Positions 57,761-64,000 of a DNA stretch of 64,000 bases are shown here, in pieces. The DNA comes from Egibacteraceae bacterium (lineage in GTDB: Bacteria; Actinomycetota; Nitriliruptoria; Euzebyales; Egibacteraceae). The stretch is taken from positions 1 to 64,000 of the forward strand of contig DATLGH010000019.1 in NCBI GenBank assembly GCA_035540635.1. The letters run 5' to 3'. The translations under genes were made by a program, and so were the position numbers. The notes below the pieces were generated by a model. The model searched no databases. It saw only the letters and a program-made list of their open reading frames with translations, and had not been told where the DNA came from. Numbering within the stretch: the first letter of the stretch is position 1; every line of letters begins with the position of its first letter.

Positions 57761-59924
57761 CTCGCGGCCTGCTGCTTCCCGGGACGCCGTCCCCGCGCCC
57801 GACGAGCCGCGCCGAGTTGCTCACGACCGCCACGCTCGAGGCGTTGTGGAGGACGGCGGCGAGCATGGGGTCGAGCACGCCGCCGGCCCCGGCGAGCAAC
57901 CCGATGGTGTTGACCCCGATCGCGAGCCCGTAGTTCTGGCGGACGACGCGCAGGGTCTGCCGGCCGAGCTCGACGAGGCGGACGACCTCCGGCAGGTGGC
58001 TGCCCGCAAGGGCGACGTCCGCGGCCTCGATCGCGACGTCGCTGCCGCCGGCGCCCATGGCGATGCCGATGTCGGCCAGCGCAAGGGCCGGGGCGTCGTT
58101 GACGCCGTCGCCCACGACGGCCACGACGTAGCCCTGCTCCTGGAGCTCCGCCACGACCGCGAGCTTGTCCTCGGGCATCGTCTCCGCCCGGTACTCCGTG
58201 ATCTGCAGGGCGGCGGCGACGCTCGCCGCGGCGGTCGGGTGGTCGCCGGTGAGCATGACGGTGCGCTGGACGCCGAGCTCGCGCAGCCGCGCCACCACCC
58301 ATGGAGCCTCGTCCCGTATCGCGTCGGTCACGCCGATGACCCCGACGAGGTCCTCGTTGCGGGCGCAGCAGACGGCGACGTGCCCGTCGGCGTGGAGTCG
58401 GGCGATCTCCTCTCGGGCGTCGTCGGCGACCGTGACGCCGAACTCCTCCATGAGCGTCGGGCTGCCGACGACGATGCGGTTGCCCCGCAGGTCCGCGCGC
58501 ATGCCCATCCCCATCAGGACCTCGCACTCCTCGTGGATGGGGATCTCGATGTGCTGCTCCTCAGTGTGGCGCACCACGGCCTGGGCGAGCGGGTGGCGGG
58601 CGTGGATCTCGCCGGAGGCGGCCAGGGCGAGGACCTGCTCGGGGGTGTAGCCGGGATGGGAGGCGGTGACGCTCGTCACGAGCGGGCGGCCGGTCGTGAG
58701 GGTGCCGGTCTTGTCGAAGACGAAGGCGGTGATCCGCCCCGCCTGCTCGAGATGGGTGCCGCCCTTGATGAGGGTCCCGCGCCGGGCCCCGTGGCCGATG
58801 CCCGCGCTGATCGCGGTGGGCGTCGACAGTCCAGCCGCGCACGGGCAGGCGATGAGCAGCATGGTCATGCTGCGGCGCACGTCGCGCGTGACGACCCACA
58901 CCGCGCCGGCGAGGGCGAACGACAGCGGCACGAACCGGCGGCTGAAACGGTTGGCGAGGGTCTGGATCGGTGCGCGGTCGGCCTGGGCGGTCTCCACCCG
59001 GGCGATGATCCGGCCGACGGCGGTGTCGTCGCCGACCTTGCGCGCCCGCACGACGAGACGCCCGTCGACCATGAGCGTGCCGGCGAACACGCTCGCGCCG
59101 GGCCCCTTGTAGGAGGGCAGCGACTCGCCGGTGATCGGTGCCTCGTCGACGACCCCCTCCCCGTCGACGACGACGCCGTCGACGGGGATCTTGCGGTGCG
59201 TGTGCACCGCGACGACGTCGCCGGGGGTCACCGTCGACAGTGGCACCTCGACCTCGACGCCGTCCCCGCGGACGAGCCAGACGGTGTCGTCACCAACCCG
59301 CAGGAGGTCCTCGATCGCCCGCCGGGTCCGCCGGAGCGTCAGCGCCTGGAGCAGCTCGCCGATGTTGAGCAGCCACAGGACGGTGAGCGCCGCGACGTTC
59401 TCGCGCAGCAGCAGCGACGCGACCGTCGCCGCGGAGACGAGCGCGTCGGTACCCGTGGCCTCGCGGCTGCTCAACGAGCGCAGCGCCCCCCGGAAGAAGG
59501 GGTAGCCGGTGAAGAGCGTGACCGCCGCGGCCACGGTCGACCCGCGGGGGCCGAGCAGTGCCGGTCCGCGCCCCCGCAGCAGGCGGCGCAGCCCGAGCAG
59601 CGCGAGGACCGCTCCGCCGAGGACGAGCCGGGCGACCTCCCCGGTCTCGGCCGCACCCCCGCGTTCGGCGACCGCGGCGCCGCCGGCGGCGGCCGCCACG
59701 ACCCTCTCGAGCTCCGCACCGAGCTCGACGGGGTCGATCTGGTCAGGGTCGTACCAGACGACGATGTTGCCGGTGCGCGGGTAGGCGAGCGCGCCCGTCA
59801 CACCGGGACGGGCGGCGACCTCCGTCGCGACGGCGTGCGCGGCGCCCGACGCGCCCTTCAGCCCGGTGAGCTGATAGCGCGCACGCCCCGCCGCAGCGGC
59901 GCGCAACGCGGTCGCATGGCTCAA
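57756..59924 (-). CDS. ctpC: P1B-type metal-efflux ATPase, CtpC-like
   Basis: 722 residues. N-terminal HMA-like fold lacking CxxC (~17-78), then membrane helices; actuator TGES at 265-268, transmembrane metal site CPC at 360-362 in IACPCAAGLSTPTAI, phosphorylation D404 in DKTGTLT, HARHPLAQAV, and GDGVNDAPAL. The CPCxxGLSTPT pattern resembles mycobacterial CtpC, linked to zinc (earlier manganese) export. TTG 59924 overlaps the stop of the pacL-like gene (TTGA). It converges on zur. Confidence 0.85.
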   Translation of the reverse strand: MSHATALRAAAAGRARYQLTGLKGASGAAHAVATEVAARPGVTGALAYPRTGNIVVWYDPDQIDPVELGAELERVVAAAAGGAAVAERGGAAETGEVARLVLGGAVLALLGLRRLLRGRGPALLGPRGSTVAAAVTLFTGYPFFRGALRSLSSREATGTDALVSAATVASLLLRENVAALTVLWLLNIGELLQALTLRRTRRAIEDLLRVGDDTVWLVRGDGVEVEVPLSTVTPGDVVAVHTHRKIPVDGVVVDGEGVVDEAPITGESLPSYKGPGASVFAGTLMVDGRLVVRARKVGDDTAVGRIIARVETAQADRAPIQTLANRFSRRFVPLSFALAGAVWVVTRDVRRSMTMLLIACPCAAGLSTPTAISAGIGHGARRGTLIKGGTHLEQAGRITAFVFDKTGTLTTGRPLVTSVTASHPGYTPEQVLALAASGEIHARHPLAQAVVRHTEEQHIEIPIHEECEVLMGMGMRADLRGNRIVVGSPTLMEEFGVTVADDAREEIARLHADGHVAVCCARNEDLVGVIGVTDAIRDEAPWVVARLRELGVQRTVMLTGDHPTAAASVAAALQITEYRAETMPEDKLAVVAELQEQGYVVAVVGDGVNDAPALALADIGIAMGAGGSDVAIEAADVALAGSHLPEVVRLVELGRQTLRVVRQNYGLAIGVNTIGLLAGAGGVLDPMLAAVLHNASSVAVVSNSARLVGRGDGVPGSSRPRA

Positions 59925-60229
59925 TGCTCGTGGCCGCGGCCGGCCTCCCCCGCGTCGGCCGGGCGGGGAGGCGGCGCCGACTCGCCGAGCTGCGCCTTCG
60001 CCTCGGCGACGAGGTCGCCCGCCCTCAAGCGGCTGTCCTCCGCGGCGCTCTCCAGGCGCCGGGTCAGCACGATGCCCTGCGCGATCGAGGACACGAGCAG
60101 CCGGCGCACGTGGGGGCGGACCACCGGCGTGGCCCTCGCCGCGCCCTTGACGATGAGGTTGCCCACCGTGCCCGCCACCGCGTAGTGCGCCAGGCGGGCG
60201 ACGAGACCGGCGGAGACGGGATCGGACAT
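59921..60229 (-). CDS. PacL-like (DUF1490) partner of the efflux ATPase
   Basis: 102 residues: an N-terminal hydrophobic segment (HYAVAGTVGNLIVKGA), a charged Ala/Glu helix (RRLESAAEDSRLRAGDLVAEAKAQLGES, in part), a Pro-rich stretch and a C-terminal GRGHEH. This matches the layout of mycobacterial PacL proteins (Rv3269 type), which form membrane platforms with CtpC and bind metal through the C-terminal His/Asp motif. ATG 60229 has GAGGAG eight bases upstream. TAGGCTT at 60303-60309 (minus strand) is a possible -10 but lies far from the start. Confidence 0.75.
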   Translation of the reverse strand: MSDPVSAGLVARLAHYAVAGTVGNLIVKGAARATPVVRPHVRRLLVSSIAQGIVLTRRLESAAEDSRLRAGDLVAEAKAQLGESAPPPRPADAGEAGRGHEH

Positions 60230-60419
60230 CGTGGGCTCCTCACTCCCTCGCGTTGCGGCGCCTCCGCTCCGCGCGCGGATTCGGCCGTGGGCAGACGGCA
60301 CCAAGCCTACCGCCGGGCGGCGCCGGCGAAGACCCCGTGGGGCGGCGCGCGCGCGTCATCGGTGGGGTGACGCAAACGGCGACACCAGCGATACGGGCGA
60401 CGGTGGTCAGGGATGCGTG

Positions 60420-60492
60420 TGGAGCTGAGGGGAATCGAACCCCTGGCCTCCTCGATGCGACCGAGGCGCTCTACCAACTGAGCTACAGCCCC
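60420..60492 (-). tRNA. tRNA-Ala (anticodon CGC)
   Basis: 73 nucleotides, acceptor stem GGGGCTG/CAGCTCC with the G3-U70 pair that identifies tRNA-Ala, and discriminator A. The D-arm is AGCTCAGTTGGTAGAGC, the anticodon stem CCTCG/CGAGG encloses GTCGCAT (anticodon CGC), and the T-arm is AGGGG-TTCGATT-CCCCT. CCA is not encoded. Confidence 0.93.
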
Positions 60493-60558
60493 CTGGGGCG
60501 GGGCGCGGTGCCGCGCGAGTGCGAATGCTAGCAGTGCCGCCGGAGCGGGGCAGGACGC

Positions 60559-61194
60559 CTACTCGCCGAGGACGGCGCGGCGGTGCGCGTCGAGGGCGGC
60601 GCGCAGCTGCCCCTGCACTGCGGCGGTCGCGAGGTCGCCGCGGGTGCGCTCGATTATCGACCGGGCTACGTCGGTGGAACGGCGAAGCCCTCCGGTGACC
60701 CCGTCGGGGTAGTCGACGGTCACGAGGAGCCCGTAGATGTCCTCCATGGCCGAGAGCAGGCGCTCGCAGCGCTCGAGGTCCCCCGCCCGCAGGACGTCGA
60801 GGGTGTGCCTGCGCAGCTCTCCCACCGTCTCGGCGAGGCCGTTCAGGTACGCGGCGTCGTCGACGCCGAGGGCCTCGGGTGAGGGCAGCGCCTCGCCGGC
60901 GACGAGCGCATGGGTCGTGCGCGCCTCGGCGTACTCCTTGTCCGCGTCGTGGAGGAACCCGGCGTGCTCGACGGCCGGGTGGGCGGCACACGCCGCCCGC
61001 GCTGACGCGAGGGCCTCGGCGGCCTCCCCGAGGAGCGCACGCGCCCGTTCCCACTCGCCGCGGTGCGTCGCCCGGATGGCGTTCGCGGATGCGCGGACGG
61101 CGCGGCGGGAGGAGTCGAGGCCGGCTTCGCGTGCCCGGTGCTTCGCCTGGAGGCGGTCGAGAACGTCGCGCTGCAGCCCCGACAGGTCCGGCAC
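60559..61194 (-). CDS. Translin-family protein
   Basis: 211-residue all-helical protein resembling archaeal/eukaryotic translin-family members: REAGLDSSRRAVRASANAIRATHRGEWERA (in part), HAGFLHDADKEYAEA, LPSPEALGVDDAAYLNGLAETVGELRRH (in part), and a C-terminal MEDIYGLLVTVDYPD then LRRSTDVARSIIERTRGDL. Translins bind single-stranded RNA/DNA, and the translin/TRAX complex is an endoribonuclease. The E/D residues of the TRAX active site were not confirmed. GTG 61194 lies eight bases after the SepX-like gene, so they are co-transcribed. Confidence 0.72.
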   Translation of the reverse strand: MPDLSGLQRDVLDRLQAKHRAREAGLDSSRRAVRASANAIRATHRGEWERARALLGEAAEALASARAACAAHPAVEHAGFLHDADKEYAEARTTHALVAGEALPSPEALGVDDAAYLNGLAETVGELRRHTLDVLRAGDLERCERLLSAMEDIYGLLVTVDYPDGVTGGLRRSTDVARSIIERTRGDLATAAVQGQLRAALDAHRRAVLGE

Positions 61195-61201
61195 GCCGCC
61201 G

Positions 61202-61759
61202 TCAGGCGCCCCGGGCGGTCCGGATGCGCACCCCCGACGTGAGCGGCGGCTGCGCCCGCGGGGGGTGGAGGTAGGCGAGCTTGGACCGGGCCTCGTCCCG
61301 GCGGGCGCGCAGCTGCGCGAGAAGCGCGAGGTAACCGAACAGGGCAGCGTAGGCGAGCAGGAAGGGCACCCAGGCGACCCCGCCGAGCCACAGGCCGCCG
61401 ACGCCGGTGACGACCGCGGCGGCGACCAGGACGGCGAGCACCTGGCGGCGGCGCTGGAGGGTCCGGGGCGACGGCCGTCGCCCCGGCCGCTGGGGGCGCG
61501 TCGGACGAGCGGGCTGCGGTGTCGCGGCCGCAGCGCGCGACGGGTAGGAGACGGGCGTGTAGGACCCGGCCTGGTTGGGGCGTCCGAGAACCACGACGTG
61601 GCCCCCGGGGGGGGTGCGGGGAGGGGCAAGCCGGCTCATGCTCTGCTCGAATGCGTCGACGGAGTTGATCGGCGATCCGCAACGGCGATCCCGCCACGGG
61701 CCGGGGAGCAGTATCAGAGCCCAGAGTCCACCGAGCAAGACGAGAACCATCACGCTCAT
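61202..61759 (-). CDS. SepX/GlpR-like division membrane protein
   Basis: 185 residues: a membrane helix at the very N-terminus (MVLVLLGGLWALILLPG), a short motif SVDAFEQSMSRLAPP near residue 33, a long Pro/Arg-rich cytoplasmic linker, and two C-terminal helices (~105-150). This is the layout of actinobacterial SepX of Streptomyces and GlpR of Corynebacterium, the receptor for the gephyrin-like MoeA paralogue Glp at the divisome; the SV..F...L motif resembles their conserved cytoplasmic segment. Its position near a MoeA-family gene supports this. Homology is inferred from layout and motif, not a search. Confidence 0.6.
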   Translation of the reverse strand: MSVMVLVLLGGLWALILLPGPWRDRRCGSPINSVDAFEQSMSRLAPPRTPPGGHVVVLGRPNQAGSYTPVSYPSRAAAATPQPARPTRPQRPGRRPSPRTLQRRRQVLAVLVAAAVVTGVGGLWLGGVAWVPFLLAYAALFGYLALLAQLRARRDEARSKLAYLHPPRAQPPLTSGVRIRTARGA

Positions 61760-61799
61760 GGACGGCCACCGTAGTCGACGACTCGCCGTATGCGAAGGA

Positions 61800-61824
61800 T
61801 CCCCGACAGCCCGGCCTTCGGGGA
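61800..61824. terminator. Hairpin between mog and the SepX-like gene
   Basis: TCCCCGA (61800-61806) and TCGGGGA (61818-61824) form a 7-bp stem with an 11-base loop, 41 bases upstream of the SepX-like start. No U-tract. It may be a terminator remnant or part of the SepX-like upstream region. Confidence 0.35.
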
Positions 61825-61885
61825 CCGTCCGGCACGGTCAGCGCCCGGTCGCTGGGTTCGCACCGGGGCATGCGGTGGCCGCGCG

Positions 61886-61902
61886 CCCCGCCGCAGGCGG
61901 GG
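61886..61902 (-). terminator. GC hairpin just after mog
   Basis: CCCCGCC (61886-61892) and GGCGGGG (61896-61902) form a tight 7-bp stem with a 3-base loop, 11 bases beyond the mog stop. It would end the moeA-moaC-mog transcript; no U-tract is present. Confidence 0.5.
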
Positions 61903-61913
61903 ACCCGCCGGGG

Positions 61914-62387
61914 TCAGCGGGGGTGGTCCCCGCCCCGGAGCTGGTCCACGGCGTGGCGCAGGACCGGCAGGACCGCTTCGAGGTTCTCAGCCGCGGCCTT
62001 CGGCGATCCGGGCAGGTTGACGACGAGCGTGCGCCCTCGGGCTCCCGCCACCGCACGCGACAGCATGGCCATCGGCGTCACTGCGAGCGACGCCACGCGC
62101 ATGGCCTCGGCGATGCCGGGCACGACGCGGTCTACGACGTCGAGGGTGGCCTCGGGCGTCTCGTCGCGTGGGTGCAGGCCCGTTCCGCCGTTCGTCACGA
62201 CGACGTCGGCGTCGGCGCAGGCGGCGACGATGGCCTCCCCCACACCCTGGCGCCCGTCGGGCACGACGACGGGGTCGGCGACGGCGAATCCTGCGCCGGC
62301 GAGCAGCGCCACGACCCGGGGACCGGCCTCGTCGTCGTAGACCCCGCCGGCCGCCCGGGTCGACACGGTGACGACGACCGCCCTCAT
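61914..62387 (-). CDS. mog: Molybdopterin adenylyltransferase (MogA/MoaB type)
   Basis: 157 residues. GGTGLHPRDETPEA is the MPT-binding signature and NLPGSPKAAAENLEA the second. It adenylates molybdopterin before molybdenum insertion, with MoeA as partner. ATG 62387 overlaps the moaC stop (ATGA). A GC hairpin follows the gene. Confidence 0.88.
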   Translation of the reverse strand: MRAVVVTVSTRAAGGVYDDEAGPRVVALLAGAGFAVADPVVVPDGRQGVGEAIVAACADADVVVTNGGTGLHPRDETPEATLDVVDRVVPGIAEAMRVASLAVTPMAMLSRAVAGARGRTLVVNLPGSPKAAAENLEAVLPVLRHAVDQLRGGDHPR

Positions 62388-62905
62388 CGCCCGCCCGGCC
62401 CTGCGCCCGGGGCGTCGCCGTCCTCGCCGCGTGTCCAGTCACCGTGCTGACCGCCGGTCTTCTCCTCCAGCGCGACCTCCTCCACGACCACCCCCCGCTC
62501 GACCCCCTTCACCATGTCGTAGAGGGCCAGGGCCGCCGTGGCCGCAGCGACGAGCGCTTCCATCTCCACCCCGGTGCGGTCAGCGGCCCGTGCCTCGGTG
62601 GTCACGGTCACGAGACCGCGGGCGGCGTCGACCTCGAGGTCGACGTCGACGCCGGACAGCGCCACGACGTGACACAGCGGAATGAGGTCGGGGGTCCGCT
62701 TGGCCGCGAGGATGCCCGCGACGCGCGCGACCCCGAGCGCGTCGCCCTTCGGCAGGCGCCCCTCGGCGAGCAGGGCCGCGGTCTCGGGCCGCATCCGCAC
62801 GCGGGCTCGGGCACGGGCGCGCCGCTCGGTCACGGGCTTCGCGGCCACGTCGACCATGCGGGCGCGCCCTTCGGCGTCGACGTGGGTGAGGCGCGGCTCG
62901 CTCAC
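62384..62905 (-). CDS. moaC: Cyclic pyranopterin monophosphate synthase accessory protein MoaC
   Basis: 173 residues. Active-site segments include MVDVAAKPVTERRA, LPKGDALGVARVAGILAAKRTPDLIPLCH (in part; catalytic Lys and His), VEMEALVAAATAALALYDMVKG (in part) and the C-terminal EKTGG. It acts with MoaA in the first step of molybdenum-cofactor synthesis. GTG 62905 overlaps the moeA stop (GTGA). The C-terminal ~20 residues are a Gly/Asp tail beyond the family norm. Confidence 0.92.
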   Translation of the reverse strand: MSEPRLTHVDAEGRARMVDVAAKPVTERRARARARVRMRPETAALLAEGRLPKGDALGVARVAGILAAKRTPDLIPLCHVVALSGVDVDLEVDAARGLVTVTTEARAADRTGVEMEALVAAATAALALYDMVKGVERGVVVEEVALEEKTGGQHGDWTRGEDGDAPGAGPGGR

Positions 62906-64000
62906 TGCCCCGCCCCGGGATGCTCCACGAGCAGATGGACGACCAGCGGTTCCCCCTGGCGGACGAGCGTGTGGCCCGCGGGCACCTCGGCCAGCCCGTC
63001 GGCGTCCACGACGCTGCGCAGGATGCCGCTGCCCTGCGCACCCGTCGGGCGCGCCACCCAGCCGTTGGGGGTGTGGCGCAGGACGACCCGCACGAACTCG
63101 ACCTTGTCCGGCGGGCTGCGCAGCTCGGTCTCCACGACGGCCTGCACGCGCAACCTGTTGAGGTCGGTGCGCCCCTGCATCCGCCGTATTGCCGGTCGCA
63201 CGAACACCTCGAAGCTCACGTAGGCGCTGACCGGGTTGCCGGGCAGCCCGAAGCAGGGGATCGGCGCGCCCTGATGGGTCGTGCCCGCCAGGAAGCCGAA
63301 CGCCTGCGGCATGCCCGGGCGCATCGCCACCTTCGTGAAGGCGACGTCGCCGAGCTCGGCGAGCACCTGCTTCACGAGGTCGTAGCGCCCTGCGCTCACC
63401 CCGCCACTCGTCACGAGCAGGTCGGCGTGGCTCAAGGCGCCCTCGAACGCCTCGAGCAGCGCCCGACGGTCGTCGGGGACGATCGACTGCCGGAACGCGG
63501 TCGCACCCGCCTCGCGGGCCAGCGCCGTCAGCGCGTAGGAGTTCGCGTCCCTGATCTGCCCCGGGCGCAGGGGCTGCCCCGGTTCCACGAGCTCGTCTCC
63601 CGTGGAGATGACCGCGACCCGCGGGCGCGGGTGCACGCGGACGAGGGCGCGTCCGACGGCGGCGAGCATGCCGATGTCGGCGGGGCCCAGGCGCCGCCCG
63701 ACCTCGAGGACCGTGTCACCTTCCGTGACGTCCTCGCCGGCGAGGCGTACACAGGCGCCGGGGGCGACGCCCGAGCGCAGACGCACCTGGCCGTCGCCTT
63801 CCTCGACATCCTCCACGGGCACGACCGCGTCGGCGCCCGGAGGCATCGGTGCGCCGGTCATGATACGCACCGCGTGACGGGGCCCCACTGGGGGAAGCTC
63901 AGGGGAACCGGCCGCGACCTCGCCGACCACGTCGAGGGCGACCCCCGCCGCCGCGTCGTCGGAGCGGACGGCGTACCCGTCCATGGCCGAGTTCGCGAAC
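62902..64000 (-). CDS. moeA: MoeA / gephyrin-like protein, 5' end off window
   Basis: About 366 codons are visible; the frame continues past the right edge, since FANSA precedes the conserved MDGYAVRSDD motif. Seen: IMTGAPMPPGADAVVPVEDV, VAVISTGDELVEPG, SGGVSAGRYDLVK, and FGLPGNPVSAYVSFEVFVRPAI (the last in part), all MoeA/gephyrin landmarks, ending with the beta-barrel domain IV. MoeA inserts molybdate into adenylated molybdopterin. Because a SepX/GlpR-like gene is nearby, it could instead be the divisome protein Glp; only comparison with a second MoeA in the genome would decide. Confidence 0.88.
   Translation of the reverse strand, partial: FANSAMDGYAVRSDDAAAGVALDVVGEVAAGSPELPPVGPRHAVRIMTGAPMPPGADAVVPVEDVEEGDGQVRLRSGVAPGACVRLAGEDVTEGDTVLEVGRRLGPADIGMLAAVGRALVRVHPRPRVAVISTGDELVEPGQPLRPGQIRDANSYALTALAREAGATAFRQSIVPDDRRALLEAFEGALSHADLLVTSGGVSAGRYDLVKQVLAELGDVAFTKVAMRPGMPQAFGFLAGTTHQGAPIPCFGLPGNPVSAYVSFEVFVRPAIRRMQGRTDLNRLRVQAVVETELRSPPDKVEFVRVVLRHTPNGWVARPTGAQGSGILRSVVDADGLAEVPAGHTLVRQGEPLVVHLLVEHPGAGQ

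Overview
The window is one stretch of very high-GC, gene-dense chromosome. It carries 63 protein-coding genes (two cut by the window edges), three tRNA genes, and no phage, IS element or CRISPR array. Several gene families and orders are typical of Actinomycetota: the MSMEG_4193 / DUF3090 / SCO1664 trio, eno-ftsB-DUF501-ppx, tatD-(rpf-like)-rsmA-ispE with glmU-prs-rplY-pth, a PacL/DUF1490 partner beside a P-type ATPase, and GTG/TTG starts with ATGA/GTGA overlaps. A translin-family protein, an ethylmalonyl-CoA mutase and an RlpA-type domain at the rpfB locus suggest a deep-branching lineage such as Nitriliruptoria rather than Streptomyces or Mycobacterium. That placement is an inference.

Layout. 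0-8 kb: a partial low-complexity anchored protein, ethylmalonyl-CoA mutase, threonine ammonia-lyase, the actinobacterial trio, fumarase and a nitrobindin-like protein. 8-18 kb: a minus-strand run (NYN/LOTUS protein, FIST protein, PII, GlnD, DUF192) with a GlnR-type operator before glnB; tRNA-Leu; VOC, NUDIX, thiamine-binding and PIG-L genes; then plus-strand CBS, membrane and O-methyltransferase genes. 18-28 kb: mfd, a peptidyl-prolyl isomerase lipoprotein, mazG, eno, ftsB, a GNAT, DUF501 and ppx. 28-35 kb: nitrate assimilation (nasA diverging from narK, nnaR-like regulator, nirA, Rieske). 35-45 kb: pth, rplY, prs, glmU, tRNA-Gln, ispE, rsmA, an RlpA/G5 cell-wall protein and tatD. 45-51 kb: metG between two ECF sigma/membrane-protein modules. 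51-54 kb: rsmI, a protein O-mannosyltransferase and NDH-2. 54-60 kb: zinc uptake (znuABC, zur) facing zinc-type efflux (ctpC-like, pacL-like). 60-64 kb: tRNA-Ala, a translin-family protein, a SepX/GlpR-like membrane protein, mog, moaC and a partial moeA/glp.

The genes connect in four visible ways. Nitrogen: glnB-glnD sense nitrogen status behind four GlnR half-sites in exact 11-bp phase, and the nitrate cluster carries its own NnaR-type HemD/winged-helix regulator. Zinc: import, the Zur-type sensor and an export ATPase with its small partner are back to back across one shared terminator hairpin. Molybdenum: moeA-moaC-mog make the cofactor NasA needs, although the moeA-like protein next to a SepX/GlpR-like protein may instead serve cell division. 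Envelope and division: ftsB, rlpA/G5, pmt, glmU and sepX-like genes are all present. No gene-free gap exceeds about 250 bases; the largest, 444-688, holds only the divergent upstream regions of its two flanking genes, and I see nothing else in it. All calls come from reading motifs and context; no database search was run.
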